Source: JAAZGD01 sp964489555 (GTDB lineage Bacteria; Bacillota; Clostridia; Peptostreptococcales; Anaerovoracaceae). From it: DNA of 64,000 nucleotides. Below, piece after piece: positions 34,625 to 42,273 of this stretch (position 1 is its first letter; every line of letters begins with the position of its first letter). A model generated the notes under the pieces. That model was given only the letters and a program-made list of their open reading frames with translations, had not been told where the DNA came from and searched no databases. Both the position numbers and the translations under genes were made by a program. The stretch spans positions 1 to 64,000 of the forward strand of contig CAZAZF010000003.1 of NCBI GenBank assembly GCA_964489555.1, written 5' to 3'.

Positions 34625-35088
34625 GAACCCAACGGTTGATCCAAGGGGCGGTAATTGCCTCAGTGTATACGGTGCTGACCCTATTGTTGGCGCCCATCAG
34701 CTATGGAGTCATGCAGGTGCGAGTGGCGGAGGCATTGACGGTTCTGCCTTATTTCACCCCGGCGGCCATCCCCGGGCTTTTTGTGGGCTGTCTGGTGGCC
34801 AATATGCTGGGGCCCTATGGATTGATGGATATGGTATTTGGCAGCTTGGCCACATTATGCAGTGCTCTTCTTTCTTATCGGCTACGCAAACGGCCTGGGT
34901 TGGTTCCTCTGCCTCCGGTGTTGATGAATGGAATGGTGATTGGAAGTTTGCTTCATTACGGGTATGGAGTCCCTCTTTCTTTATGGGCTTGCATGGGTTG
35001 GGTTGCCTTGGGCCAGGCCATTGCATGTTACGGTTTGGGATATCCTCTGCTGAAAATTCTGAAAGGGTATTCAAAGATTTTTAAATAG
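34621..35088 (+). CDS. queT: Queuosine-precursor ECF S-component QueT
   Basis: The 155-aa membrane protein has the QueT signature LLAPISYGVMQVRVAEALTV and PYFTPAAIPGLFVGC. QueT-type S-components bring in preQ1/preQ0 or queuine for tRNA queuosine modification. It is the fourth gene of the ecf operon (4-base overlap), so the module has a co-transcribed substrate subunit. No preQ1 riboswitch precedes the operon. It lies next to trmB, another tRNA-modification gene. Confidence 0.88.
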   Translation: MRTQRLIQGAVIASVYTVLTLLLAPISYGVMQVRVAEALTVLPYFTPAAIPGLFVGCLVANMLGPYGLMDMVFGSLATLCSALLSYRLRKRPGLVPLPPVLMNGMVIGSLLHYGYGVPLSLWACMGWVALGQAIACYGLGYPLLKILKGYSKIFK

Positions 35089-35105
35089 TCTTTGATTTGA
35101 AAAGC

Positions 35106-35768
35106 ATGAGACAAAGAAAAGCAAAAAACTTGGAAGAAAAATTATTAGAGCATGAAACGCATATGGTGACAGAACCCTCCCTCTACCGAGACCGGTGGAC
35201 GGAGGTTTTTTCCAAGGAGAGGCCATTGTTTCTGGAAATCGGATGTGGGAAAGGCCGATTTCTTACCACTCTGGCACAGAAGCACCCGGAATTCAATTTT
35301 ATCGGGGTAGAAGGCCATCAGACGGTAGCATTGCGGGCATTGGAGAAGAGCAAGGGACTGGAACTTCTCAATGTGGCCATCGTTCCCTTGTATGTGAAGG
35401 ATGTGAGAGATTGGTTTGGAAAGGGTTCATTGCAAGGGATTTATTTGAATTTCAGTGATCCATGGCCCAAGGATCGGCATGAAAAACGCAGGCTCACCTC
35501 CCAAGGATTTCTTCGGGGATATGGGCAGACTTTAGGGGAAGAAGGTTTCCTTCAAATGAAAACGGACAATGATGACTTATTTCAATACTCGTTGGAAAGT
35601 TTGGAACGAAATGGTTTTGAAATCCTGGAGAAGACTTGGGATTTGCACAGTAGCCATTTAAGTAGCCGGAATGTAATGACGGAATACGAGGAAAAATTTG
35701 CTCATCAAGGATTAAAAATCCATTATGTAAAGGCCAAGGTAAGTGTTTTAAAAGAAGAAATTTGGTGA
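35106..35768 (+). CDS. trmB: tRNA (guanine-N7-)-methyltransferase
   Basis: The 220-aa SAM-dependent enzyme makes m7G46 in tRNA. SAM motif LEIGCGKGRFL (near residue 38), YLNFSDPWPKDRHEKRRL (catalytic Asp region) and C-terminal TEYEEKFAHQG are diagnostic. ATG 35106 gives the usual MRQRKAK start; no strong ribosome binding site precedes it, so coupling to queT (17 bases upstream) is likely. Its TGA stop forms the TG of the next extended -10. Confidence 0.95.
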   Translation: MRQRKAKNLEEKLLEHETHMVTEPSLYRDRWTEVFSKERPLFLEIGCGKGRFLTTLAQKHPEFNFIGVEGHQTVALRALEKSKGLELLNVAIVPLYVKDVRDWFGKGSLQGIYLNFSDPWPKDRHEKRRLTSQGFLRGYGQTLGEEGFLQMKTDNDDLFQYSLESLERNGFEILEKTWDLHSSHLSSRNVMTEYEEKFAHQGLKIHYVKAKVSVLKEEIW

Positions 35769-35774
35769 TATAAT
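35766..35774 (+). promoter_or_regulatory. Extended -10 promoter before the aminotransferase
   Basis: TGaTATAAT overlaps the trmB stop codon, 36 bases before the aminotransferase start. No clear -35 is visible. Confidence 0.55.
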
Positions 35775-35809
35775 AATTTTCATTTAAGGGAAAAGAAAGG
35801 AGTTGCGGT

Positions 35810-37051
35810 ATGGGAGAATATATCTTGGCGGAGGCCAATGGAAGAGTGATTCCAAAGAGAGATGTGATTTTCGGCATTTCCGGCATGGCTAATGAAATGG
35901 CGGCCAAGGAAGGCAAGGAGAAGGTTATCAATGGAACGGTGGGTTCGCTTTTGGATGATGAGGGAAACCTGATGATTTTGTCATCGGTGGTGGAGGCGTT
36001 AAAAGAATTGGCACCTGGGGATTTTGCAGACTACGCTCCCATTGGGGGGTTGCCTTCTTTTCATAAGGCCGTGATTAAGGAAACCTTTGGAGACTTTGTT
36101 CCCAAAGGATACACTCGAGCGGTGGCTACACCGGGGGGAACGGGAGCCATTCGAAATACCATTGTAAATTACTCCAAGGTGGGGGATCAGATATTAACAT
36201 CCGACTGGTTTTGGGGGCCTTACCACACCATTGCTCAGGAACATGGTCGGAGCATCACCACCTTTACTTTATTTGATGAGAATTCTTCTTTCCATCAAAA
36301 AGCTTTTCGGGAAAAGGTGGCGGAACTGGGGGAAACTCAGGGGAAAGTGGTGATTCTTCTCAATACTCCGGCCAACAATCCCACCGGGTTTTCGGTTTCC
36401 GATGAGGATTGGGATGGCATCGTCAAAACCCTGACGGAAGAAGGAAAAAAAGGGCATCCCGTCACCTTGTTTGTGGATGCGGCCTATTTGGATTATGCGG
36501 GAGATCCCAAGGCGGTGCGGCAATTTTTAAGAAAGCTGGACAACCTTTCAGCCAGGATTTTGATTATCGTGGGATACAGTATGTCCAAGGGCTATACCCT
36601 CTATGGAATGCGGGGAGGGGCTATGATTTGCCTTTCTTCCAGTGAAGAAATTGCAGATGAATTCAAAAAAGTATGTGAGCAATCGTGTCGTGGAACATGG
36701 TCCAATTGTACTAGAGCGGTCCAGGCCCTGATTACCAAAGTTCACCAGGAGCCAGCCCTGCTTCAGAAGGTGGAGGAAGAGCGAGCCACCTTCAGGGAGG
36801 TGTTGTTGGAAAGAGGCCGTGCCTTTGAACAAGGGGCCAAAGAGTGTGGGCTGAAGATTATTCCCTATGATGGGGGGTTTTTTGCTTCCGTTCCTTGTAA
36901 TCAACCGGAGTCGGTGGTGGATGAGTTGATGAAAGAAGGAATCTTTTTGGTGCCTTTGGGGAAAGGGATCCGTGTGGCCGTATCGGCGCTCCCTTTGGAA
37001 AAGCTAGTTTTGTTGCCGGCCCGAATCAAGGTAGCCATGGATAAATTCTAG
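35810..37051 (+). CDS. Class I/II PLP aminotransferase (aromatic/aspartate type)
   Basis: The 413-aa fold-type I aminotransferase has NTPANNPTG (185-193), a DAAYLDYAG segment contacting PLP, and Lys260 in YSMSKGYTLYGMRGG as the Schiff-base residue. The YGMRGG continuation resembles aspartate/tyrosine aminotransferases of the alpha subgroup. Substrate is not resolvable. AAAGGAG precedes the ATG. It is apparently monocistronic, and arginine biosynthesis follows after a 351-base gap. Confidence 0.87.
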   Translation: MGEYILAEANGRVIPKRDVIFGISGMANEMAAKEGKEKVINGTVGSLLDDEGNLMILSSVVEALKELAPGDFADYAPIGGLPSFHKAVIKETFGDFVPKGYTRAVATPGGTGAIRNTIVNYSKVGDQILTSDWFWGPYHTIAQEHGRSITTFTLFDENSSFHQKAFREKVAELGETQGKVVILLNTPANNPTGFSVSDEDWDGIVKTLTEEGKKGHPVTLFVDAAYLDYAGDPKAVRQFLRKLDNLSARILIIVGYSMSKGYTLYGMRGGAMICLSSSEEIADEFKKVCEQSCRGTWSNCTRAVQALITKVHQEPALLQKVEEERATFREVLLERGRAFEQGAKECGLKIIPYDGGFFASVPCNQPESVVDELMKEGIFLVPLGKGIRVAVSALPLEKLVLLPARIKVAMDKF

Positions 37052-37130
37052 TAATTTGTGGGGATTACCAAATACATGTCTCGAAAAGGATGCAAATATA
37101 GATTTTATCACATAAAATATGGCGTTTGCC
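37052..37130 (+). other. Intergenic stretch with inverted repeat upstream of arg promoter
   Basis: No gene is visible. A perfect inverted repeat ATTTTAT-CAC-ATAAAAT (37102-37118) lies 12 bases before the -35 of the arg operon. The decamer TTTTATCACA inside it recurs in the leader at 37229-37238. An operator is possible; it does not match the ArgR box I know well enough to name it. Confidence 0.45.
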
Positions 37131-37159
37131 TTGACAAGGCTTTTCTACTGTGGTAAAGT
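37131..37159 (+). promoter_or_regulatory. Promoter of the arg operon
   Basis: Consensus TTGACA (37131-37136), a 17-base spacer and TAAAGT (37154-37159) with a TGg extension. Confidence 0.8.
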
Positions 37160-37165
37160 CAAAAA

Positions 37166-37402
37166 CATATTATTGAAGGAGATTTTACAGTCTCTGCATA
37201 AAGGAAACAATGGGAATGGAAAAAATCGTTTTATCACAGAACAAGAGAAGCAGAAAACCCTAGGGTCTGCCCCGATGCGGTACTCCGCCATGGGCAGGCA
37301 ATGTTGCATTGCTCCTGAGGCGGCTTTTCAAGGAATGGATTCGAAAACGTCTTTTGGGTAATGCCGAGGGACGTTTTTTTCATTGGAAAAGGTGAGGGAA
37401 AA
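37166..37402 (+). ncRNA. Structured 5' leader of the arg operon (attenuator candidate)
   Basis: About 235 transcribed bases precede the first ORF. Visible pairings include the palindrome ACCCTAGGGT (37257-37266). A two-tier stem pairs CTGCCC/GGGCAG (37267-37272 with 37292-37297) around GCGG/CCGC (37277-37280 with 37285-37288). Hairpin GCAATG/CATTGC lies at 37298-37312, and the final terminator at 37344-37377. CCGCC (37285-37289) could instead pair with GGCGG (37319-37323). No T-box consensus, nor any riboswitch I can recognise, is present. The ligand is unknown; arginine or a tRNA is only inferred from the downstream genes. Confidence 0.5.
37344..37380 (+). terminator. Intrinsic terminator in the arg leader
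   Basis: AAAACGTC (37344-37351) pairs with GACGTTTT (37370-37377), extended inward through G-T and G-C pairs to a 6-base loop, about 14 bp in all, with a 7-T run at 37374-37380. It lies after the promoter and before the first ORF, so it can act as a transcription attenuator. Confidence 0.8.
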
Positions 37403-37681
37403 ATGAACATTCATCAGTATTTGGATCAGGGAAATGTTATTTTTATGAAGGAAAATGAAGTGGTTGCATTTTTGGAAAACAAGGCGGGCGTCTCAGATTT
37501 CCGGCAGATTTTAGAGGGCTTTCGGAGACAGCCATCCAAGGAGGGGATTTTAGTAAGGGGTTCCAATCGGGTGACTTTTAGATTGTGCCAACCAAATTTA
37601 TTCTTGGATAACCCCATCCAGAATGGCGACCGAATATGGGTATTACTGGGTAAAACAGTAGGAGCTTATTGTTTGATTTAG
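37403..37681 (+). CDS. Unknown 92-aa protein at the head of the arg operon
   Basis: I do not recognise this protein. It begins MNIHQYLDQGNVIFMKENEV, has no signal peptide, membrane segment or Cys cluster, and looks like a small soluble mixed alpha/beta domain. A GVSDFRQILEGFRRQ helix is followed by strand-like segments (GILVRGSNRVTFRL, DRIWVLLGKTV). The ATG at 37403 has GGTGAGGG upstream; the in-frame ATG at 37361 lies inside the terminator and is rejected. It is separated from argC by 11 bases, so a role in arginine metabolism or its control is plausible only from position. Confidence 0.7.
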   Translation: MNIHQYLDQGNVIFMKENEVVAFLENKAGVSDFRQILEGFRRQPSKEGILVRGSNRVTFRLCQPNLFLDNPIQNGDRIWVLLGKTVGAYCLI

Positions 37682-37692
37682 GAAAGGAATTT

Positions 37693-38643
37693 ATGAAAAA
37701 GCATCTTGTATTTATTGACGGAGCACATGGCACCACCGGCTTGGAAATAAAGCAAAGGCTTCTCTGTCATCCCAATGTGGAGCTGTTGTCCATTTCAGAG
37801 GAAGATCGGAAAGATCAGAAGAAGCGGGTGGAATTGATAGAAAAGGCAGAACTGAGTTTCTTGTGTTTGCCGGATGAGGCTTCTCGCCAGGTCGTGGGTG
37901 CATTGAAGGGAGCTGGAAGATTGTTGGATGCCTCCACTGCACATCGAACCCACCGGCAATGGGTCTATGGCTTGCCGGAAATAGCCTCAGGTCAACGAGA
38001 AAAAATTAAGGGAGCCAGGCGGGTGTCTGTACCGGGATGCCATGCCACAGGCTTTGTTCTTTTGGCCCGGCCCTTGGTGGAAAAGAGAGTATTGGATTCC
38101 AAAACCTCTATGGTGGCTTTCTCGGTTACCGGATATAGTGGCGGCGGCAAGGCCATGATTCAGCAGTATGAAAAGGTGGGAGTTTCTATGGGTCATTCCG
38201 GTCAGTATGGGCTTGCTCAGGACCATAAACATCTTCCGGAGATGAAAAGGATGTCTCTGCTTTCCCGAGAGCCCACCTTCATTCCTGTGGTGGGCAATTA
38301 CTATCGAGGCATGGTGGTTTCTTTGCCTTTGGGAAGCTTGGTGAAAAATTTGAGGTATCCGCTGGAAGAGTTGGAACAACTCTATTCGGAATATTATAGC
38401 GGTGAAGAACTGGTTGGGGTTCGAAAGAGGCAGGAAGGGTTTTTATATGGGGATGAATGGGCTGGTTACGATGATGTAATGATTACGGTGTATGGTAAGG
38501 AAGAAAATCCTATGGTGGCTGTATCTTTTGATAATTTAGGGAAGGGAGCTTCGGCAGCGGCTGTCCAATGTATGAACCTCATGCTGGGTCTTCCGGAAAG
38601 CCAGGGACTGACTATTGGAAAGAAAGAGAGGGCGGAAGTATGA
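37693..38643 (+). CDS. argC: N-acetyl-gamma-glutamyl-phosphate reductase, type 2
   Basis: The 316-aa enzyme makes N-acetylglutamate semialdehyde, the third step of arginine synthesis. It has the type 2 NADP-binding start FIDGAHGTTGLEI and the catalytic Cys in PGCHATGF. It is shorter than the about 345-aa type 1 enzyme of Bacillus. ATG 37693 has AAAGGAA upstream. Its stop overlaps argJ by 4 bases. Confidence 0.93.
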   Translation: MKKHLVFIDGAHGTTGLEIKQRLLCHPNVELLSISEEDRKDQKKRVELIEKAELSFLCLPDEASRQVVGALKGAGRLLDASTAHRTHRQWVYGLPEIASGQREKIKGARRVSVPGCHATGFVLLARPLVEKRVLDSKTSMVAFSVTGYSGGGKAMIQQYEKVGVSMGHSGQYGLAQDHKHLPEMKRMSLLSREPTFIPVVGNYYRGMVVSLPLGSLVKNLRYPLEELEQLYSEYYSGEELVGVRKRQEGFLYGDEWAGYDDVMITVYGKEENPMVAVSFDNLGKGASAAAVQCMNLMLGLPESQGLTIGKKERAEV

Positions 38644-39854
38644 CACAGCCGAAAGTGGGGGTTTGTGCTCCAAAAGGATTTTTAGCGGCGGGAGTTCAAG
38701 CCGGATTTAAAAAGGGGAAAACTCAAAAAGATTTGGCGCTGATTTACAGCCGGGCTCCATGCCGGGGAGTGGCGGTTTATACCACCAATGCCGTAAAAGG
38801 GGCACCTCTTCTGGTGACTCGGAAACATCTGGAGGGGGGGTGGTGCCAAGCGTTGATCTGCAATAGTGGAAATGCCAACACCTGTACGGCCAATGGGATG
38901 GTAGTGGCTGAAAACACCTGCCAGTTGCTGGGAGAGGCCTTGGGCATTGATTCGGACCATGTGGCGGTGGCGTCTACGGGGGTAATCGGCGTTCCTCTTT
39001 TGGAAGAACCCTTTCATCGAGGGATTCCCCTGTTGGTCAAAGAATTATCTGAGGCGGGGGGGCCTTTGGCGGCGCAAGCCATTCTAACTACGGATCGGGT
39101 AACGAAAGAGGCTTCCAGAAAACTTGACCTGGAAGGAGGAAGTGTTGTGATTGGAGGTATGGCCAAAGGCAGCGGAATGATTCATCCCAATATGGCCACC
39201 ATGCTGTGCTTTCTTACTACCGATGCGGAGATGGAACCGGCCCTAATGGAACAGTGTTTACAAAATGCGGTGAAGGATTCTTTTAATCAAATTTCCGTTG
39301 ACGGAGATACTTCCACCAACGATATGGTTTTATTCATGGCCAATGGAGCTTCCGGGTGTGGGTTGTTGGAAGAGGGGAGCTCGGATTACCTGGTTTTTCA
39401 GCAAGGATTGATTCAGGTTTGTCAGGAATTGGCTCAAATGATTGCTGCCGATGGGGAAGGCGCTACGAAGCAGATTACTTGTCAAGTGGTGGGAGCCGTT
39501 ACAAAAGAGGCGGCCAATGGGATGGCTAAATCTGTGGTTTCATCGACTTTGGTAAAAGCGGCGGTATTTGGAGCGGATGCGAACTGGGGGCGGGTGTTGT
39601 GTGCACTGGGATATTCCGGAGAGATATTAGATCCAACCCATATATCTGTTTGGTTTTCTTCCTCCAAGGGAAGAGTGAAGGTTTGTGAGAAGGGCGTCAC
39701 GTATCCTTTTTCTGAAGAATGGGCCAAAGAAATATTGGAAGAAGATTCGATTCGAATCCTGGTGGAGTTGGAAGAGGGCGTGGAAGAAGGAAAGGCGTGG
39801 GGATGTGACCTCACTTACGACTATGTTCGTATCAATGGAGATTATAGAAGTTAG
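38640..39854 (+). CDS. argJ: Bifunctional glutamate N-acetyltransferase / ornithine acetyltransferase
   Basis: The 404-aa Ntn-type enzyme transfers acetyl from acetylornithine to glutamate, giving a cyclic arginine pathway without ArgE. Autocleavage site is in KGSGMIHPNMATMLCFLTTD, just before the nucleophilic Thr. ICNSGNANTCT and GDTSTNDM are family motifs. Whether it also accepts acetyl-CoA cannot be told from sequence. GCGGAAG precedes the overlapping ATG. Confidence 0.94.
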   Translation: MTQPKVGVCAPKGFLAAGVQAGFKKGKTQKDLALIYSRAPCRGVAVYTTNAVKGAPLLVTRKHLEGGWCQALICNSGNANTCTANGMVVAENTCQLLGEALGIDSDHVAVASTGVIGVPLLEEPFHRGIPLLVKELSEAGGPLAAQAILTTDRVTKEASRKLDLEGGSVVIGGMAKGSGMIHPNMATMLCFLTTDAEMEPALMEQCLQNAVKDSFNQISVDGDTSTNDMVLFMANGASGCGLLEEGSSDYLVFQQGLIQVCQELAQMIAADGEGATKQITCQVVGAVTKEAANGMAKSVVSSTLVKAAVFGADANWGRVLCALGYSGEILDPTHISVWFSSSKGRVKVCEKGVTYPFSEEWAKEILEEDSIRILVELEEGVEEGKAWGCDLTYDYVRINGDYRS

Positions 39855-39877
39855 TAGACGAGAGAGGAAGGGGAAAG

Positions 39878-40810
39878 ATGTTGCGCAAAAAAAAGCTGGT
39901 AATCAGTGAGGCAGAGATTTTGGCAGAAGCGTTGCCGTACATGCAAAAATATTATGGAAAAACCATTGTGGTGAAGTATGGGGGAAACGCCATGCTCAGC
40001 AAAGAGCTGGAGGATTCCGTAATCCGGGATATCATTTTGTTGAATGCAGTGGGAATCCGTGTGGTATTGGTGCATGGCGGTGGAATTGAGATTACCGCTA
40101 TGCTGGACCAATTGAACAAAAAGAGTAAGTTTATCAATGGCATCCGCTGCACCGACAAGGAGACGGTAGAAATCGTTAAAATGGTGTTATGCGGCAAAGT
40201 GAATAAAAATCTGGTTTCTTTAATTCATAAGAATAACGGCAAAGCGGTGGGGTTGTGCGGTTGTGACGGGGGCATGATTTTGGCGGAAAAGCAAAAGCAT
40301 TCGGAAGAAGTCGGGTATGTGGGAGATATTGTTAAAATCAACACGGAGTTGATTGAAGCCGCTCTTCGAGAAAATTACATCCCCGTGATTGCAGGAATGG
40401 GTATGGATGACCAAGGGCAGGCCTATAATATTAATGGAGATACGGCGGCCGCCGCCATTGCGGGAGCTCTAAAAGCGGAGAGGCTGATCTATATGTCCAA
40501 TATCAGAGGAGTGCTTCGCGACAAAGATGAAAGCAGCTTGATTGAAAAAATATCTCTGGAAGAAATCCCCAACTTGATTCGAACCGGAATCATCACCGGA
40601 GGTATGATTCCTAAAATATCAAGCTGTGTTTACGGCATGAAAAACGGAGTGGATATGGCGGTTATTATTGACGGCCGGGTTCCGCACTCTATTCTGATGG
40701 AATTATTTTCCGATAAGGGAGTGGGAACCATGTTAACAAAAACTTCCGGTTTTCGCAGGGAGAAAAAAGAAGGGCAGGAAGAAACTCCGGGAAAGGATTT
40801 GGGAATATGA
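39878..40810 (+). CDS. argB: Acetylglutamate kinase
   Basis: The 310-aa amino-acid kinase has KYGGNAM (phosphate-binding Lys), VLVHGGGIEI and NINGDTAAAAIAGAL. N-terminal residues 1-20 form the extra helix seen in arginine-inhibited hexameric enzymes, so feedback inhibition by arginine is likely. The C terminus carries a charged tail of about 20 residues after TMLTKTSGF. Its stop overlaps argD by 4 bases. Confidence 0.95.
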   Translation: MLRKKKLVISEAEILAEALPYMQKYYGKTIVVKYGGNAMLSKELEDSVIRDIILLNAVGIRVVLVHGGGIEITAMLDQLNKKSKFINGIRCTDKETVEIVKMVLCGKVNKNLVSLIHKNNGKAVGLCGCDGGMILAEKQKHSEEVGYVGDIVKINTELIEAALRENYIPVIAGMGMDDQGQAYNINGDTAAAAIAGALKAERLIYMSNIRGVLRDKDESSLIEKISLEEIPNLIRTGIITGGMIPKISSCVYGMKNGVDMAVIIDGRVPHSILMELFSDKGVGTMLTKTSGFRREKKEGQEETPGKDLGI

Positions 40811-42006
40811 GCGAACAACAGAAAAGCAAAGAAACCTTAATCATGGAAGAGGATGGAAATTATATTGCCCCGATTTACAGCCGATACCCCCTTGTTCTTG
40901 AGAAAGGAAAGGGGGTTACCGTATGGGATGCGGAGGGACGTTCCTATTTGGATTTTACCTCGGGCATTGGAGTGAACTGTCTGGGTTTTTGTGATGAGGC
41001 ATGGGGAGAAGCGGTCTTTCAACAACTGAAGACATTGCAGCATTGTTCCAATCTTTATTACACAAAACCGGCCATTCAATTGGCTAAGCTGTTGACCCAA
41101 AGAACCGGGATGCGCAAAGTTTTTTTCTGCAACTCGGGGGCAGAGGCCAATGAGTGTGCTATTAAAATTGCCAGAAAGCATGGTAACGCCAAAGGGAAGG
41201 GTGCGGATATCATCACCCTTTGGGATTCTTTTCATGGTCGTACCATGGCCACCATTACGGCTACCGGCCAGGAACATTATCATCACCATTTTCATCCCTT
41301 TGTTCCCGGGTTTCATTATGTGACCCCACGGTTGGAAGAGGTGAAGGACAAGTTGGATCAGGGGGCTTGTGGAATCCTCCTGGAAATCATCCAGGGAGAG
41401 GGCGGCGTTCGGGTGCTGGCGCCGGAGTTTTTGAAGGGAGCAGCGGATCTTTGCAGAAAAAGAGGTGCTCTGTTTATGGTCGATGAGGTGCAGACGGGCA
41501 CCGGCCGAACAGGGGCTCTTTTTGCCTACCAGAAATTGGGTCTAAAACCGGACCTGGTGACCTTCGCGAAAGGAATGGGTGGAGGTTTGCCCATGGGAGG
41601 TGTTTTGATGAACCGGGTTACGGAAAATGTATTGGTTCCGGGAGATCATGGTACCACTTTTGGTGCCAATCCTGCCATATGTGCAGGCGCCCTGGAGGTG
41701 CTCAACCGACTGACCCCGGAGTTTCTGGAAGAAGTAAATGGAAAAGGAGAGTACCTTCGGGATGGGTTGCTTTCCATCCCCGGCGTAGAAGATGTGGAGG
41801 GAATGGGGCTGATGTGGGGATTTCGTGTGAGGGGAAAAGCGGTCAAGGAAGTGGTGGCGGCGGCATTGCCGTTGGGGCTTCTGCTTCTCACTGCCCAGGA
41901 TAAAATCCGATTGCTTCCTCCTCTTATTATTAGTGTAGAAGAATTAGAAAAAGGGTTGAAAATTTTACAAAAAGCTATTGGAGGAAAAACGGAATTGGTG
42001 GTATAA
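40807..42006 (+). CDS. argD: Acetylornithine aminotransferase
   Basis: The 399-aa class III PLP enzyme converts acetylglutamate semialdehyde to acetylornithine. Contains CNSGAEANECAIK, MVDEVQTGTGRTG and FAKGMGGGLPMGG with the PLP Lys. The stop lies inside the -10 of the tRNA-Gly promoter. argF, argG, argH and carAB are not in the window. Confidence 0.93.
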   Translation: MSEQQKSKETLIMEEDGNYIAPIYSRYPLVLEKGKGVTVWDAEGRSYLDFTSGIGVNCLGFCDEAWGEAVFQQLKTLQHCSNLYYTKPAIQLAKLLTQRTGMRKVFFCNSGAEANECAIKIARKHGNAKGKGADIITLWDSFHGRTMATITATGQEHYHHHFHPFVPGFHYVTPRLEEVKDKLDQGACGILLEIIQGEGGVRVLAPEFLKGAADLCRKRGALFMVDEVQTGTGRTGALFAYQKLGLKPDLVTFAKGMGGGLPMGGVLMNRVTENVLVPGDHGTTFGANPAICAGALEVLNRLTPEFLEEVNGKGEYLRDGLLSIPGVEDVEGMGLMWGFRVRGKAVKEVVAAALPLGLLLLTAQDKIRLLPPLIISVEELEKGLKILQKAIGGKTELVV

Positions 42007-42007
42007 T
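41978..42007 (+). promoter_or_regulatory. Promoter of tRNA-Gly
   Basis: TTGGAG (41978-41983), an 18-base spacer and TATAAT (42002-42007) with a TGg extension. The argD stop TAA is within the -10. Confidence 0.6.
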
Positions 42008-42047
42008 AGAAAAGTCGCCACCTTCTGTTGGGGTGTGCATTGCGTCG

Positions 42048-42121
42048 GCGGGTGTAGTTCAATGGTAGAACGTGGCCTTCCCAAGGCTAAGGCGGGAGTT
42101 CGATTCTCCTCACCCGCTCCA
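42048..42121 (+). tRNA. tRNA-Gly (anticodon CCC)
   Basis: The 74-base cloverleaf with encoded CCA has acceptor GCGGGTG/CACCCGC and D-arm GTTCAATGGTAGAAC. Anticodon stem TGGCC/GGCTA holds loop TTCCCAA, and T-arm GGGAG-TTCGATT-CTCCT follows. It decodes GGG. Confidence 0.95.
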
Positions 42122-42129
42122 ATTGATTT

Positions 42130-42170
42130 AAAAATCATCTCACGGACTCACGGAGATGATTTTTGAGTTT
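42130..42170 (+). terminator. Terminator after tRNA-Gly
   Basis: Perfect 12-bp stem AAAAATCATCTC (42130-42141) with 42153-42164, an 11-base loop, followed by a T-rich tract. Confidence 0.85.
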
Positions 42171-42199
42171 TTGATGAAACCAAAGTTCTGTAGTATAAT
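42171..42199 (+). promoter_or_regulatory. Promoter of fprA
   Basis: TTGATG (42171-42176), a 17-base spacer and TATAAT (42194-42199), directly behind the tRNA terminator. Confidence 0.65.
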
Positions 42200-42273
42200 A
42201 TATGAGTGCTTTTTTCGAAAGGATGAGGGGAAATGCGAAATCGTTATTTCGTGGTAAAGGAAGGTGAAATGCG

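Noticed and set aside
37261..37312. Resemblance of the arg leader to SAM-I, guanidine-I or T-box RNAs
   Set aside because: Only short strings match (for example CTGCCCCGATG or CTAGGG). The defining kink-turn, second conserved loops or T-box sequence are missing.
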